Part shown: piece after piece, positions 49,237 to 59,950 of the stretch
Numbering within the stretch: position 1 is the first letter of the stretch
How the letters are laid out: each line of letters begins with the position of its first letter
NCBI RefSeq assembly: GCF_023343835.1
Contig: NC_064439.1
Span: 20,159,433 to 20,223,432, forward strand
Direction of reading: 5' to 3'
From: Lagopus muta
Taxonomy: Eukaryota; Chordata; Aves; Galliformes; Phasianidae
Length of the DNA: 64,000 nt
Translations under genes and position numbers: made by a program
Notes under the pieces: model-generated
What the model was told of the DNA's origin: nothing
The model's input: only the letters and a program-made list of their open reading frames with translations
The model's database searches: none

Positions 49237-50812
49237 AAAGGTTTACTGTTTAAAAAGACATAAGCAGTCATCAGGACATCTAAATAAAACTGCACATGAG
49301 TTATGCCATTTAAGGCTTAATAAAGAATTTACAACCTAATTGTGTCAGTGGTCTGAGAGATCAGTTTCTGCTGACCCCACTGTCCACCAAAGATGCTTTG
49401 CAGTGTGGTCCAGGGTGTCTTTTTCACCATCTTTAGCTGATAACCATTGCAAATAAAATTTAGTCCATTGCCTTTGTATTGCCACAGATATGCATGAGAA
49501 ACATTTTTCTAAAATTTAACTACTCTTTGCCTGATGAGGGCTTTTTATCAGAGCTTCTGCATTTAAAAAACAAGAAAAAAAGACCTGTGGAGCTGTAGGT
49601 CCATGGTGCAATTTCTGCTCTCCAATTGGCTAGTTCCAGAGTAGTACAGAATGGAATGCCTAACAGTGAAGAGCAATTGTGTTGACCAGCAACTCAGTAT
49701 GCAGTTTGTTTGGTCTTTGTCTCAACACTGAGGAGGCTTTGTCTGTCAATGCAGGTTGAATATAAATTATCATAGTACTCAACTATGTTAGCACTGTGCC
49801 CACACCTCGCTGCAAAGCTGAATAGAGCTTTGTACACCTCCAAATATGTGGGTATACGGATGGCTGACACAACTGCTTTTGCTTGGTTTGCAGTAGTATA
49901 AATGTGAAAACTGACTTTGAATCAAAACAATCTTATTAAACAAGCATTCATGTCAATGGCATGGACAACAGACTGTTTATTTTATCAGACATATCCTCTT
50001 ACTCCACTAGTTTAACAAAGCACTGTGTATTGATTTGACATAGATACCGTCAAATTACGCTGAGTGACTGCAGGATGTACGAGTACAGACCTTATTTATA
50101 TTCTGGAATTGTGCCCTTTCTGCCATCTTGGATCTTCCCATAAAATCTTACAAGATGCAAGAAAAAAATCTATTCTGCTTTTTCAGATTTATGACTCTCA
50201 AATGAAAGAAGGAACAGAAATAATCTTTCCATTTGTCAGCCTGTCATCTACATGAAACAGACACAGCTGCTACTGCTGCAAAAAAAATTTTTATTATAGG
50301 TATAAATTGGACATTTTCTTCTCAAATATTTTTGTTAGTAATTTCGCTTAAAAAACTATGATATCTTACAGTAGAATTCTCACTCCATCCTATGAATGAG
50401 GAGGCATCATAATTCACTTCAGGTTTACTCTGTGTTATTTTGTGCAATTGAAAATCTGGCAAATTCTGGGTATTTCTGCTTAGAATTGAAAGTATCACTT
50501 TTGAAAAAGGTAGTATGCAGTGTTGCTCATTCACTTCAATCTTCCACCAAAGAGATAATAATCATGACAATGGGAGTCACCACAAAGTCCCTTGAAAGCG
50601 CCAGACAATGAGGGCCATTCAGTCTTATCTCCTCATCTGGAGATGGCTGAGAACTGTCTTTAGACAAGAGATAACTAAGAATGAGTTACGCTCTTTCATG
50701 TGTGCTTAGGAAATATGTGCAACTGTGAAATTTTATCAATTTCTTCTCAAGAGATTGATAAGAGAGTGCAGCTTGTCCAGGGTGAGAAAGGTGAAAGTGC
50801 TCTTCACCATTG

Positions 50813-51190
50813 TATGGGAACTGTTAGGTCATGGCCTAAATCAGTGGCTGAGCACCTGGTGAAGAGGGGTGGTGAGCCTTGGGAGCACAGGTGGAAGCAA
50901 TTCACCTGCGTGACTGGAAGGAGCAAACCCTGGGTCCACCCTTTCCTAACCTCATTTAGGGGCTGGTAGCCAACAGAGAAATATCTCTTCGGGGAACATT
51001 TGGGTTTCCTTCTTGGAGTTTCCTAGAAAAGCCCTTATCTCTGGAGTGGGGTGAGCTATTTCTTCTTTATTATCAAATTGTGACTAATACCTTTCTGAGT
51101 TGTCTGAAAACTGGTCAGAAGCAACTGTGTACCTCTATTTCATACCGTACAACTGTGTATTTCCCCTTCAGCTGTGTCAAGCCTGGGAAG
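50813..51190 (+). repeat. LTR-like interspersed repeat, copy 3 of 3 (diverged)
   Basis: A more distant relative of the copies at 18354 and 41172. Shared features are the GGGAACTGTTAGGTCA start, GTGAGCCTTGGGAGCACAGG, TGGAAGCAATTCACCTG, CTGGAAGGAGCAAACCCTGG, CCTAACCTCATTTAGGGGCT (the TATA-like box, here ATTTAGG), TTCTTGGAGTTTCCTAGAAA and, downstream, ACAACTGTGTATTTCC. The order and spacing match the other copies, which supports one family of different ages. The ends are approximate. Confidence 0.55.
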
Positions 51191-51301
51191 AGGCAAATAT
51201 CACATTCTTAAAGAGGAGGTCAGCCCAAAGCCCTGTCTGACAGAGGACTTGACCATTGCTCCTTGCCCTGTCTAGCATAGACAGACCATTCCTTACTTTT
51301 T

Positions 51302-51306
<5 letters not shown>

Positions 51307-51332
<26 letters not shown>

Positions 51333-51333
51333 T
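51307..51333 (+). repeat. Poly-T tract, 27 bases
   Basis: The longest homopolymer in the window. It lies about 120 bp after the end of LTR-like copy 3, with no visible poly-A retrocopy on the minus strand. Confidence 0.95.
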
Positions 51334-52907
51334 CCTGGAAAATATATCTCTTCCTCAGATTCCTGTAGGTTTTTCTTCTCTGTTTGTTGTTCTTCTCTTA
51401 ACATCCCATCTAAACCTGACAGATCCTCAGAGGGGAGGTTTGCTGGCAAGGGGATACCTTGCTGTCTCCCATTCTTTTGCTCTCTGTCTCTTCTCCCTCT
51501 CCAAAGAGTCACGTGGGCTAGTTGCAGTGAGTAGTAGAAAACTAGCAACTAATTAGTACCATTTGGAAAGAGAAAGGAAGCTCTAAATGTGACTGAGCTA
51601 GGAAAACAAGTTGGTTCCTATCGTGGAAATTCCCAAGGAAATATACGTGGAATAAATGTCAATCACTTGTGCTGGTCTGTTAATACAGGTGCAGTGTTAT
51701 ACGAGTGAACAAAAATTGTAAAACTAGTACTTACTAGTTTCTTACCTTTAACAAAAACAAAAAAGAAGGGTTGAAATCATGCAATCAGCTATATACCAAT
51801 GAGTATGATCTGTATGTGCATGACCTCAGCAAGAATTTTTGAATTAAAGAAAAATTAGATTTAACTGTCAATGTGAAATGTCTTAAAATGCAGAGTAGAT
51901 TTAACAAAGAGGCCTAATCACATATTTTGAGAATATAACTGTTTCTTCAGCTGAAAGAACAGAAGAATGTGTAGAAGAACTATTTGCTCAGGATTTCAGT
52001 AAATTTTATCATGAGAGCAGCTAAACAGTATCTCTGAGCAGTGTAAAACAAAACCATGAGAGTTGATCTCAGGAAAACTAAGTTTCCATTTTACAATACT
52101 ACTTCTTAAAGCAGACTAAATTTGAAAATCTGAAATACTTTAAAGCAAATAGATTCCAGCATGAAAACTTGGTTTATTTTGCTGGGTTGTAAACTTCATG
52201 CAATCATTTGCAGCAAATACTTGCCATTATTATGATAATATAAAAGCCTGCTGTGCTCAGAGTATAGAAATCTTTGATGTTGTATTCAGTGTTGTACTGT
52301 GGTCCAGATGGACATTTCTTTCGGATTCTTTCTTCATACAAAAAAATATATATCTAATTATTTCTTAGATATATCAGGATACTGAAGAAAGGAAGAAAGT
52401 ACTCTTTTACTTCTGAGATGATGACATGAGTAAAGCTCTGATTTTGTGGGGGGAAAAAAAAGTTATTTTAAAGTTTTCAGCATAAAGCACTAGATAATTC
52501 ACTATTTTTATTCTGCGGCTATTATGTTTATCCTTTGGTTTAGTGGAGTTGGCATGCTCATAAATCCCACCTTTCCATGGCTGTTATTTCTGTCTGTTAG
52601 ATTATTTTTTTATTCGCAAGGCAATAAAAGGTCACTGAAAAGAGGAATATAATATTCAGTCTCATAAAATAAAGTTAAAGAGTATTTAGCATTTATATCT
52701 TTCCAGGGCGGTAAACAAAATATGGTTTATTTGACTCAATGAAGACCTATGATGCTGAAAAATACAAATTTAATGACTTGTTTTAACGGAGTAAGATAAA
52801 TCTTTCAAGACAAATCTTCACTAATATCATGTTGTTCCCGGGGAATTCCACTATACAATTATACAAGTGTCCACAGAAGGAGCAGCACCTTGGCTCTTAC
52901 CTGCCAG

Positions 52908-52960
52908 AATTATTTATTTATTTATTATTTATTATTATTATTTATTTATTATATTATTTA
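52908..52960 (+). repeat. (TTTA)n / (TTA)n simple repeat
   Basis: Imperfect TTTA and TTA units in mixed order. Simple AT microsatellite. Confidence 0.9.
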
Positions 52961-53827
52961 CTCATCTATTATAAAGAAAAAAACCAAACATTTCTTAATG
53001 AAGTTTAGTACTAAATTAGATCATAACATTGAAGGAATAATAGTTTGGTTTTTTTGTTTTACATCAAGCCCCATTTTGACCAAGGGCTGGTTCCTGCAGG
53101 GCATTTTTGAATCCCCAGAGCTGAACCCAATGAATTCATTTTGAAGTAACATTTAATTCTGCTTAGTAGGAAAATTTAATTCCGATTGAGAGGCTTGTTT
53201 AAAAATATATATTTATATATATCTGCTAACTAACTAAATGTACTAAGATGAATACCAGTGCCAGAATAAGAAAAAAAAAATTGGAATAAAATTGTATGTG
53301 ATAATAAAACGAAAGAATTCTAATTGTTTAATGCATCTTTTAATGCAACCTGAAAGAATGGGAGTTCTGACAAAATCATACCGGGCCCATAGAGCTCTTT
53401 AACAAGGAGAAGAATTTTATATGCATTGTCCAGATTTTTACTGATTGAGCTCATGTATTAATTGTGATCTTTTCTGCATACTTTGAACAGGGGATAAAGA
53501 AAGTTACCTTTCAAACTGAATGCTGTAACCAGGTTATTTTCTGACATGGATTGAGCTTGAGATTTTAGAGTAAATTTAAGCACCTTTCTACATCTAGTCT
53601 ATGGCTTCTCTCAGTTTTTACTTGGTTTTATCTCTCACCAGTCTCAGCCTATTCATAGAGAGAGATGAAAGGATTCAAAGGCATGCAGGGGAAGAAAATT
53701 GCACCATATGAATTTATGTTCAAAAAAGAACTGGAATTTCAAAGGCACTTGAAATCAAAACATATTATTGGTGAGAGAATATTAAGCATAGGTATTTACC
53801 ATTAGCTTTGCATAAATAACCCACTTT

Positions 53828-53935
53828 TTCATGGATTCATAGAATCACAGAATGGCCTGGGTTGGATGGGACCCGAAAGATCATCCTGTTCCAACTCCCT
53901 ACCATGGGTGGGGTTGTTACCCACTATATCAGATT
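53828..53935 (-). mobile_element. CR1 3' tail
   Basis: Reverse-oriented terminal CR1 piece: TTCATAGAATCACAGAATGG, CCTGGGTTGGATGGGACC and AAGATCATCCTGTTCCAACT, then CCATGGGTGGGG. It includes the octamer tail and about 90 bases of the 3' UTR. Confidence 0.9.
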
Positions 53936-56900
53936 TTCAATGAAACGCTGAAGCAGTTTTGGCTGTGGGAGGTGGGAAGATGGATAAAGGAGAAGAACAA
54001 ATTCTGGTACCTTAAGATAGGTATTTAATACTGGTTGTTTCCCCTTTGTGTTTAGTTTCTAGCATTCCCACTGAAGTCTGGGAGAGCTTCAAGCACTCAG
54101 AATCTGTTAAAACCAACTTTCTTTCTTTATTTGTCCAAGATCAAGCAGAAGACTGTGTTTGTGGTTTGTCTTTTAGTAAATCTTAATCTCTTAATCCTTT
54201 TTTCTTTTTTTCCTACCGAGTGTAATTCAGTAGGCATGCCTGCTTTGTAAAGAGTTAGATTCAATGGAATTGGGATGTACTTGCCTTATAAACACAGAAG
54301 ACAAGACCTCCAGGGGATCTCTGCTGCTCTCCCTATACATTCCTACCTATACCTAGAGCACGTTTGCTTAAAGAACTTTATGTTAATGACATCTTAAAGA
54401 AATTAAGGAAATGAAACTTATAAACAAACAGGAAGTAGGAAAAGTGAATATTCCTTTGCACAACAGTTTTGATAATCAAGTTCCCTGCACTGATCACTGC
54501 TATCCCATTAACTGGGTACCAAAACTGTTTTCAATTTCAGCAGGTTTTGGCTGCTTATTAGGCCAAATCTCAAAGTCCTTTGTCAATCACAATAGCACAC
54601 ACTTGAAATCAAAGCACAAATCCTTCCCTTGCTCACTTGATTTTGGTTTTGAAGAATTGTCTTCTTACATCAGAGTCTAAATATCACAATCTTCCAGGAG
54701 AAAAATCTTCTGATTTATGTGCATGAAAATCTGCATCTCCATTAAGCAAGTAATTTTTGGCTGTTATGCTTTTTCAGTAAAGGAGTGGTACTGCCCTGAT
54801 GCCACTGTATCTACTAGAAAGAGATTTTTGGCAGAGGATCTCAAAGAGTGATGGAAGTTTGATGGAACTCTTTTTCTTCCTTCCTGTCTCAGTATTGAAA
54901 ATCAAATATAATCACTATTTATCCTTCCACCTGCAGAGCTCCCTGCCTTGGGCTTCTCAAGTGGCACCTTGTAACTTCATAACTCCCATAAATCAAGTAA
55001 TCCTGTATTCAGTCTGAGAGATGCCATGAACTCATTTTTTAACCCAACAAGATTTATTGGGTGGTGATTTTTCATGCCTTCTGGCATCCCAAGACAATGG
55101 ATATTTATATTTTTTGCTTCTAACTTATTCTCTAACATTTCAAAGCAATGACTGTATATCACAGTTTGTGTGCCAGAAGTATCACCTCATGACGAGCTCC
55201 TACGCATTTATACGCACATGATCTGAGAGTGCATCCATTTTTTCCATAACTTACAGTATCATAGGTTTTTACAGTGAGAGAATGGAAGCATCTGGAACAG
55301 ACTGTTTTTCCCTATTGTTCTGAAAGACCCTGTGATGTGTTGGTATAACAGATTACCCCTCATTTGTGTTTCTAGAAATTGCTAAGATATAGGTGGTGTA
55401 TTATGCCTTGATTGATAATCTTGTTACCAAGTCTTGCCAGCAAGTTTTTAAGAGACCAACAAGGACAAAAACAAGTAAACAAACCTACCTAAATTTCAGT
55501 AATAGGGTACAAGATAAGTTTCTCTCTTGTAGTGGAGTGTGCTGATACTCAAATGATTGAAGAATGATTGTCATCTGACCATATGAATATTGTAGGAAGA
55601 GGTAATACAGGACTACTAAGGTTTAGATGAACTTTTCTAATCTCATACTGAAATAGGGTGAGTTGAAGATTCTCTGAAAACCTGAATATTCATGGGAAGA
55701 GAAACTGTAGGAAAACTGAAGCATATTGGCACATCTCAACCAGGCTTAAGGTAGTTCTGGAATGAACTACTGAATTTCAGAAGAATGCTGAATGAAGCAT
55801 TCTTCTGGAATAGGGCCTGTGCTGCAAAGCCTGGCTAAGAAACACATGGAAATGCAAAATAGTAAAGCTTGAAGATTTCTGAAGGAGTCATGTAATTGTT
55901 GTATTGAAGCCATACTCTAGTAAGTGATTGTCTGTTCTGGCTTTTGGTGCGTTTAGTTTCCTGATCACTGTGTTGTTTTGGTCAGATCACTAACATGCTG
56001 GAGAGCATAATGCTAACAGGTGCACTCATTCTTTTGCAATCTCATTTTCTCTAATTGGCACCTCAATGATATGCAGAGATAGATCTCCACATTACAAGCA
56101 TTAGGCTGCAATACTAATGTTATTAGGTGCCATCATTACGAAGTTGATAATACAGTAATTCAAACAAAATATTAAAAATATAATAGTATCTGTAATCCTA
56201 CAGTTGTCTCCAACAATTTTACTGTGCCATGATGTGTAATATCACCTGAGATCACTTAAGCATGCCTTGTTTATAAGGACTTGTAGTCAGAGCTCTTGAG
56301 TACTGTGAAGCAAAATCCCATCAGAGGAGAGCACATCTGGGCTACTGGCCTCAAGTAACAATATTGTCCCATAACCTTCAAAAAATCCTGAGCTCAGACT
56401 AGTCACAGACACTTAAGCATTTCGCAGAGAAGTCAGGAATATCTCTCACTATCCAGTATTTGAGAGGTAGGGCCTAAGCACTGACTCAAACACCAAAAAG
56501 GAAAAGAAATGGTAAAGGTGGAATTGCTCTAATTACTGCTGGGAATGGGTCCATGATTATGGACAGAGAAGCTGGAGGGGTTCCTTCAAGATCACAGAAC
56601 CAGGATGAAGTATGGTACTCAGAGGAAAAAATACCTTATGCTTTGTGCCTGCAGCAGGAAAAGTCTCCCAGATTGTTTTAAGTTCAGGTTTAGAATTGAA
56701 CTGACATCAGATTACACAAACTTGCTAAATTTTTGTCTTGATGTTCAGATCAATTGTGGTAAATATACCAAGAGGCGTATGATTTGTTAATATTTTTGTT
56801 CCCATTAACTTTGCCAGGATAATGGACTGTGATTAGACTTGCAGAATGAAGACTGTTACTTTTATTGTGTGATCTCCAAAGCAGATGGATTCAGGACAAG

Positions 56901-57072
56901 GACTTGGGCTGTAAGGTAAGAGCAATTTTTTCATACTTTGCTACTAATAGTTCTAAAGCTGGACTTTGTTTACTGCCACAACAAGCAGAAACAGACTTCA
57001 CTATTATTACAACTTTGTGAAATTTAGAATCTGCAGCAATAACAGGAAAATTGATGTAATATGAAAAAAAAA
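53936..57072. other. Unique non-coding DNA with hairpins and a candidate island
   Basis: No gene recognised. Two adjacent inverted repeats lie at 55751-55807, and a repeat-free AT-rich island with an interrupted inverted repeat at about 56010-56170. Frames of up to 89 codons have no recognisable domain. Confidence 0.5.
55751..55807. repeat. Two adjacent short hairpins
   Basis: GTAGTTC and GAACTAC (55751-55757 and 55764-55770) flank a 6-base loop. Eight bases later CAGAAGAATGCT (55778-55789) and its exact reverse complement AGCATTCTTCTG (55796-55807) flank another 6-base loop. Both stems are perfect. They are too short for a microRNA precursor and there is no T-run terminator setting that would matter here. 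Confidence 0.85.
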
Positions 57073-57084
57073 AAAAGGGGTACC

Positions 57085-57222
57085 TTTGGTTTTTGGCCTG
57101 GGAGCACCTGGGAGCAGGTGTCCCCACCTGGGGTAGGGAACCTGCTTTGGCAGGGGGGTTGGACTCAGTGATCTCTGGAGGTCCCTTCCAACCCCTACAA
57201 CTTTGTGATTCTGTGATTCTGT
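57085..57222 (+). mobile_element. CR1 3' tail, well preserved
   Basis: Forward CR1 end, preceded by a 13-base A-run. It reads GGGAACCTGCTTTGGCAGGG, GGGTTGGACTCAGTGATCTC, TGGAGGTCCCTTCCAACCCC and closes with repeated TTTGTGATTCTGTGATTCTG. It is among the least diverged CR1 ends in the window and so probably younger than most. The ORF part is absent. Confidence 0.92.
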
Positions 57223-57315
57223 GAAAATGCTATTAAGTATTGTTGTTTACAATTGGACAATGAGTGACAAAAAGGATTATGGACAGCAGTGGCTGATGCA
57301 CTCAGTTTTATCTAC

Positions 57316-57336
57316 TTTTTTTTTTTTTTTTTTTTT
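57316..57336 (+). repeat. Poly-T tract, 21 bases
   Basis: Homopolymer followed directly by CCAG, which mimics a polypyrimidine tract and splice acceptor. No open frame with protein character follows, so it is not called as an exon boundary. Confidence 0.9.
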
Positions 57337-58604
57337 CCAGATCCACAGTTTAACCAGTGCTGTTACTCCAGTTTAGAATTATGTAGTAGTCATTTTCATA
57401 GTTGGAAGTGTTTATGGGAAGCATGTAGATCTTTTGGCTGTAAGCAAGAAGATTAATGTGTGCCGAATCTCAGCTCTCTTGCTGACCAACCCTATTGCTG
57501 TTATCAGCCTAGGAACACGATAGGAACTCAAGTGAGATCTGCATGCAATGTCAACATGAGTAATAAGCAACATATCTGGCACTCCACAGAAAAATTCTCT
57601 TCCACATAAAACTGAACACAAACCCACTTTCTGTCAAATTCACCTTACATGTGGTCTAACTCAAACCTAGTCCCAGTCTCAACCCTAATTCAAATTACAG
57701 ACTTAATTCTAATTTTTCTTGTCTCTTTCCCATTCTAGTTTTGTTCTAGGCTTCTATGAAGTGCAAACTTCAAGCCTAAGTCCATTACTTCAGCCTTTCC
57801 TTTCTATAGCTCCAGAGAAACAAGAGATCATTCATTGACCTTATGTCATAAATCAATTCAAAAAAAGAGAAGGTCTCAATACATAAATAAGTTCTTTATT
57901 TAGTTATACTAATATCAGTAAATTAATATATTTCCCATACTGAATTTTGAACAGTAAAGTAAGAACAAACTTTTGGTCCCCTTGGATTTTAATGAAGGGT
58001 AAACTAAGTCTCTTTTGAGTAAGTAAAAGTAAAAATAAGTAAAAATAAGGTGGTCTTTTTCAAAAGTTTAACATTTCCCCCAAAGTACTTTTATTCTTCT
58101 GAATGCACGGTTAGTTTTGGAGCCTTCTAGGAGGAATTCTCTTGGGAAAGACTAGATCTGGAGGAAAAAAGGTGACTGCACTGGCTCTCAGAAATGTGAA
58201 TGTACTAAAGTTGTCACCCTGGAAAGCTGCAAAACTGGAGCAACCTATAAACTGGAAAGATATTGGAAACAAGACATGGTACAATTTGCAAGACTGCCTG
58301 AACCAAAGGACTGCAGTGAGAACTGATGACTGAAAAATTTACAGTAGTTCAGTTTGAAGTGTTTTTAACCATGTAGAGCACTCCTTTCAAACAGCACCAG
58401 GCAATCTCAACAGAGGGGCAGCCCATGTTTTGTAGCTGTTAAAGTACAAAACTTCATTCCTAGTAATGGTTTCAAAATATACACATGAAATGTGAAGGAG
58501 TCTTGGGAAAGACCTATAAAATGAAACTGGGTAAGATACAATGTGTACTGATTTCACATGTCCTCAAGGCTGCATAATTTAATAGACAATACTGGCAAAT
58601 GTAA

Positions 58605-58644
58605 TATGGATTATGTTAATAGGTTATGGATTATGCTAACAGTG
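58605..58644 (+). repeat. 20-bp tandem duplication
   Basis: TATGGATTATGTTAATAGGT is followed directly by TATGGATTATGCTAACAGTG. The first 14 bases differ at one site; the ends have drifted further. Confidence 0.8.
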
Positions 58645-59649
58645 TTTGAGAACCCTATAGAATATGATGGAAAATATTTATTTCTTTTAACCTTTGTGTT
58701 TGTAGCAAAGTCATAATGGTTTACTCAATTAATGAATTCAAAAGTAATTTAAAAGAGCTTAGCTTGCCTTACGCATTCCAGTATGGGTAAAGATGACAAA
58801 ATCTCAAAACCAACACAGCCTGGTTTGGCTCTGCACCATCACCCATCTTGAGGAAGAGCCTTAATGCTCTTCCAGAGATGACATCATGGGCTAAGTCTAA
58901 ATGTTTGGGGGGAAAAAAGGTAAAAAATAGAAAGGGACTGTGTGTTCACACCCAGCTGATCGCATATCTGCATCCAGACATCAGCCTTCCAGCCTCAGCA
59001 CTAAAAGCCCTGGAGACACGAGGAGCAGCTGTGCCGCTCTCCAGCTCAGCTCAGCGCTGCTCTGTGCAGGGTTGGGTGAGCTCTGCTCGGTGAGTGGTGA
59101 GGAGCCGGAGCCCGAACCCACCGTGCTGAGGAGGTTGCCACGGTTACCACAGGCATCCCTGTGCTCGGTGCTGAGATTCAGGGCTGTAATAGAGATGCTT
59201 TGCTTCACTAAACAGGAAAAAAATAGCGAAATATAGAACGGTGATTAAGTAATTTACAATTGCTGCAGAAGTAAATAAAAATAAGCAGTAACAATTATAT
59301 ATAGACAAAATGAAAGAGCTGTAAAACTGTTGCTATTCCCTTAATTATATACAGATGTTTAAAACAAATGTTTTATAAACCCAGGGGGAATTTTTGACAC
59401 AATATGATTATAAATACAATCTCAATCTCTGTTATACTCTTTGCCACTCTCCTGTTTCAGCTGTTGTGCCTGTGGACAGATAGTTTCAGTGTGGGACAAG
59501 GTGAAGACCCATATTCAGCCTCAGCACAATTCCTGCTGCATTTAGTCGTAATGAGCCTCATCCTGCAGTACATTAACTGAGCTGCAGGTCAACTCAATGA
59601 CTGAATGCTAGGTACACTTGGAATTAGGGTAGCTGCTGCAACTTGGGGG

Positions 59650-59950
59650 TAGAGGCAGTAGGGTAGGCTGGGAATGGGCCTCTTCTCCCAGGTAGCAGTG
59701 ATAAGATGAGAGGTAATGACCTTAAGTTATGCGTGGAAAGATTCAGGTTGGATATCAGGAAAAAACTGTTCTCTGAGCAATGAGGCACTGGGACCGAAAG
59801 TGATGGAGTCACTGCTCCCGGAGGTGTTCAAGAACTATGTAGATGTGGCATTAAGGGACATGCCTAGTGACATGGTGGTGGTGGGTCGGTGGTTGGACTG
59901 GATGATACTACTGGTCTTTTCCAAGCTTAATGGTTCTGTGATTCTGTAGT
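59650..59950 (+). mobile_element. CR1 LINE, 3' fragment (CR1-F-like)
   Basis: Forward CR1 end of about 300 bp. Landmarks are GAGAGGTAATGACCTTAAGT, TTCAGGTTGGATATCAGG, CGGAGGTGTTCAAGAACTAT, GACATGGTGGTGGTGGGTCG, GGTTGGACTGGATGATACTA, TTTTCCAAGCTTAATGGTTC and the closing TGTGATTCTG. The phrase around GATGATACTACTGGTCTTTT pairs it with the 1.7-kb copy at 15555-17265 rather than with the 35265 copy. The coding part is broken. Confidence 0.9.

Larger units (their letters stand above)
47416..50812. other. Unique non-coding DNA
   Basis: No gene recognised. It contains a 19-base A-run (47609-47627), a 46-bp tandem duplication (48952-49043) and an AAATTAAA-type low-complexity tract (49191-49236). The 100-codon frame at 48037-48339 on + is cysteine- and serine-rich but has no recognisable domain or signal peptide. 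Confidence 0.5.
51191..53827. other. Unique non-coding DNA
   Basis: No gene recognised. It holds a 27-base T-run (51307-51333) and a TTTA/TTA-rich tract (52908-52960). The 123-codon minus-strand frame across the T-run encodes a lysine run and is an artefact. Confidence 0.5.
57223..59649. other. Unique non-coding DNA
   Basis: No gene recognised. It holds a 21-base T-run (57316-57336), a 20-bp duplication (58605-58644) and a locally GC-rich patch at about 58930-59200. The overlapping frames of 81, 98 and 75 codons in that patch read different strands and have no recognisable domain. Confidence 0.5.

Noticed and set aside
51177..51548. 123-codon minus-strand frame with a lysine run
   Set aside because: The run comes from a 27-base T homopolymer; no domain on either side.
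57316..57345. Polypyrimidine tract plus CCAG as a splice acceptor
   Set aside because: A pure T homopolymer is expected in simple-sequence DNA, and no protein-like open frame follows it.
58930..59210. GC-rich patch as a CpG-island promoter or first exon
   Set aside because: It is short, has few CpG dinucleotides, and no exon or transcript-like structure follows.
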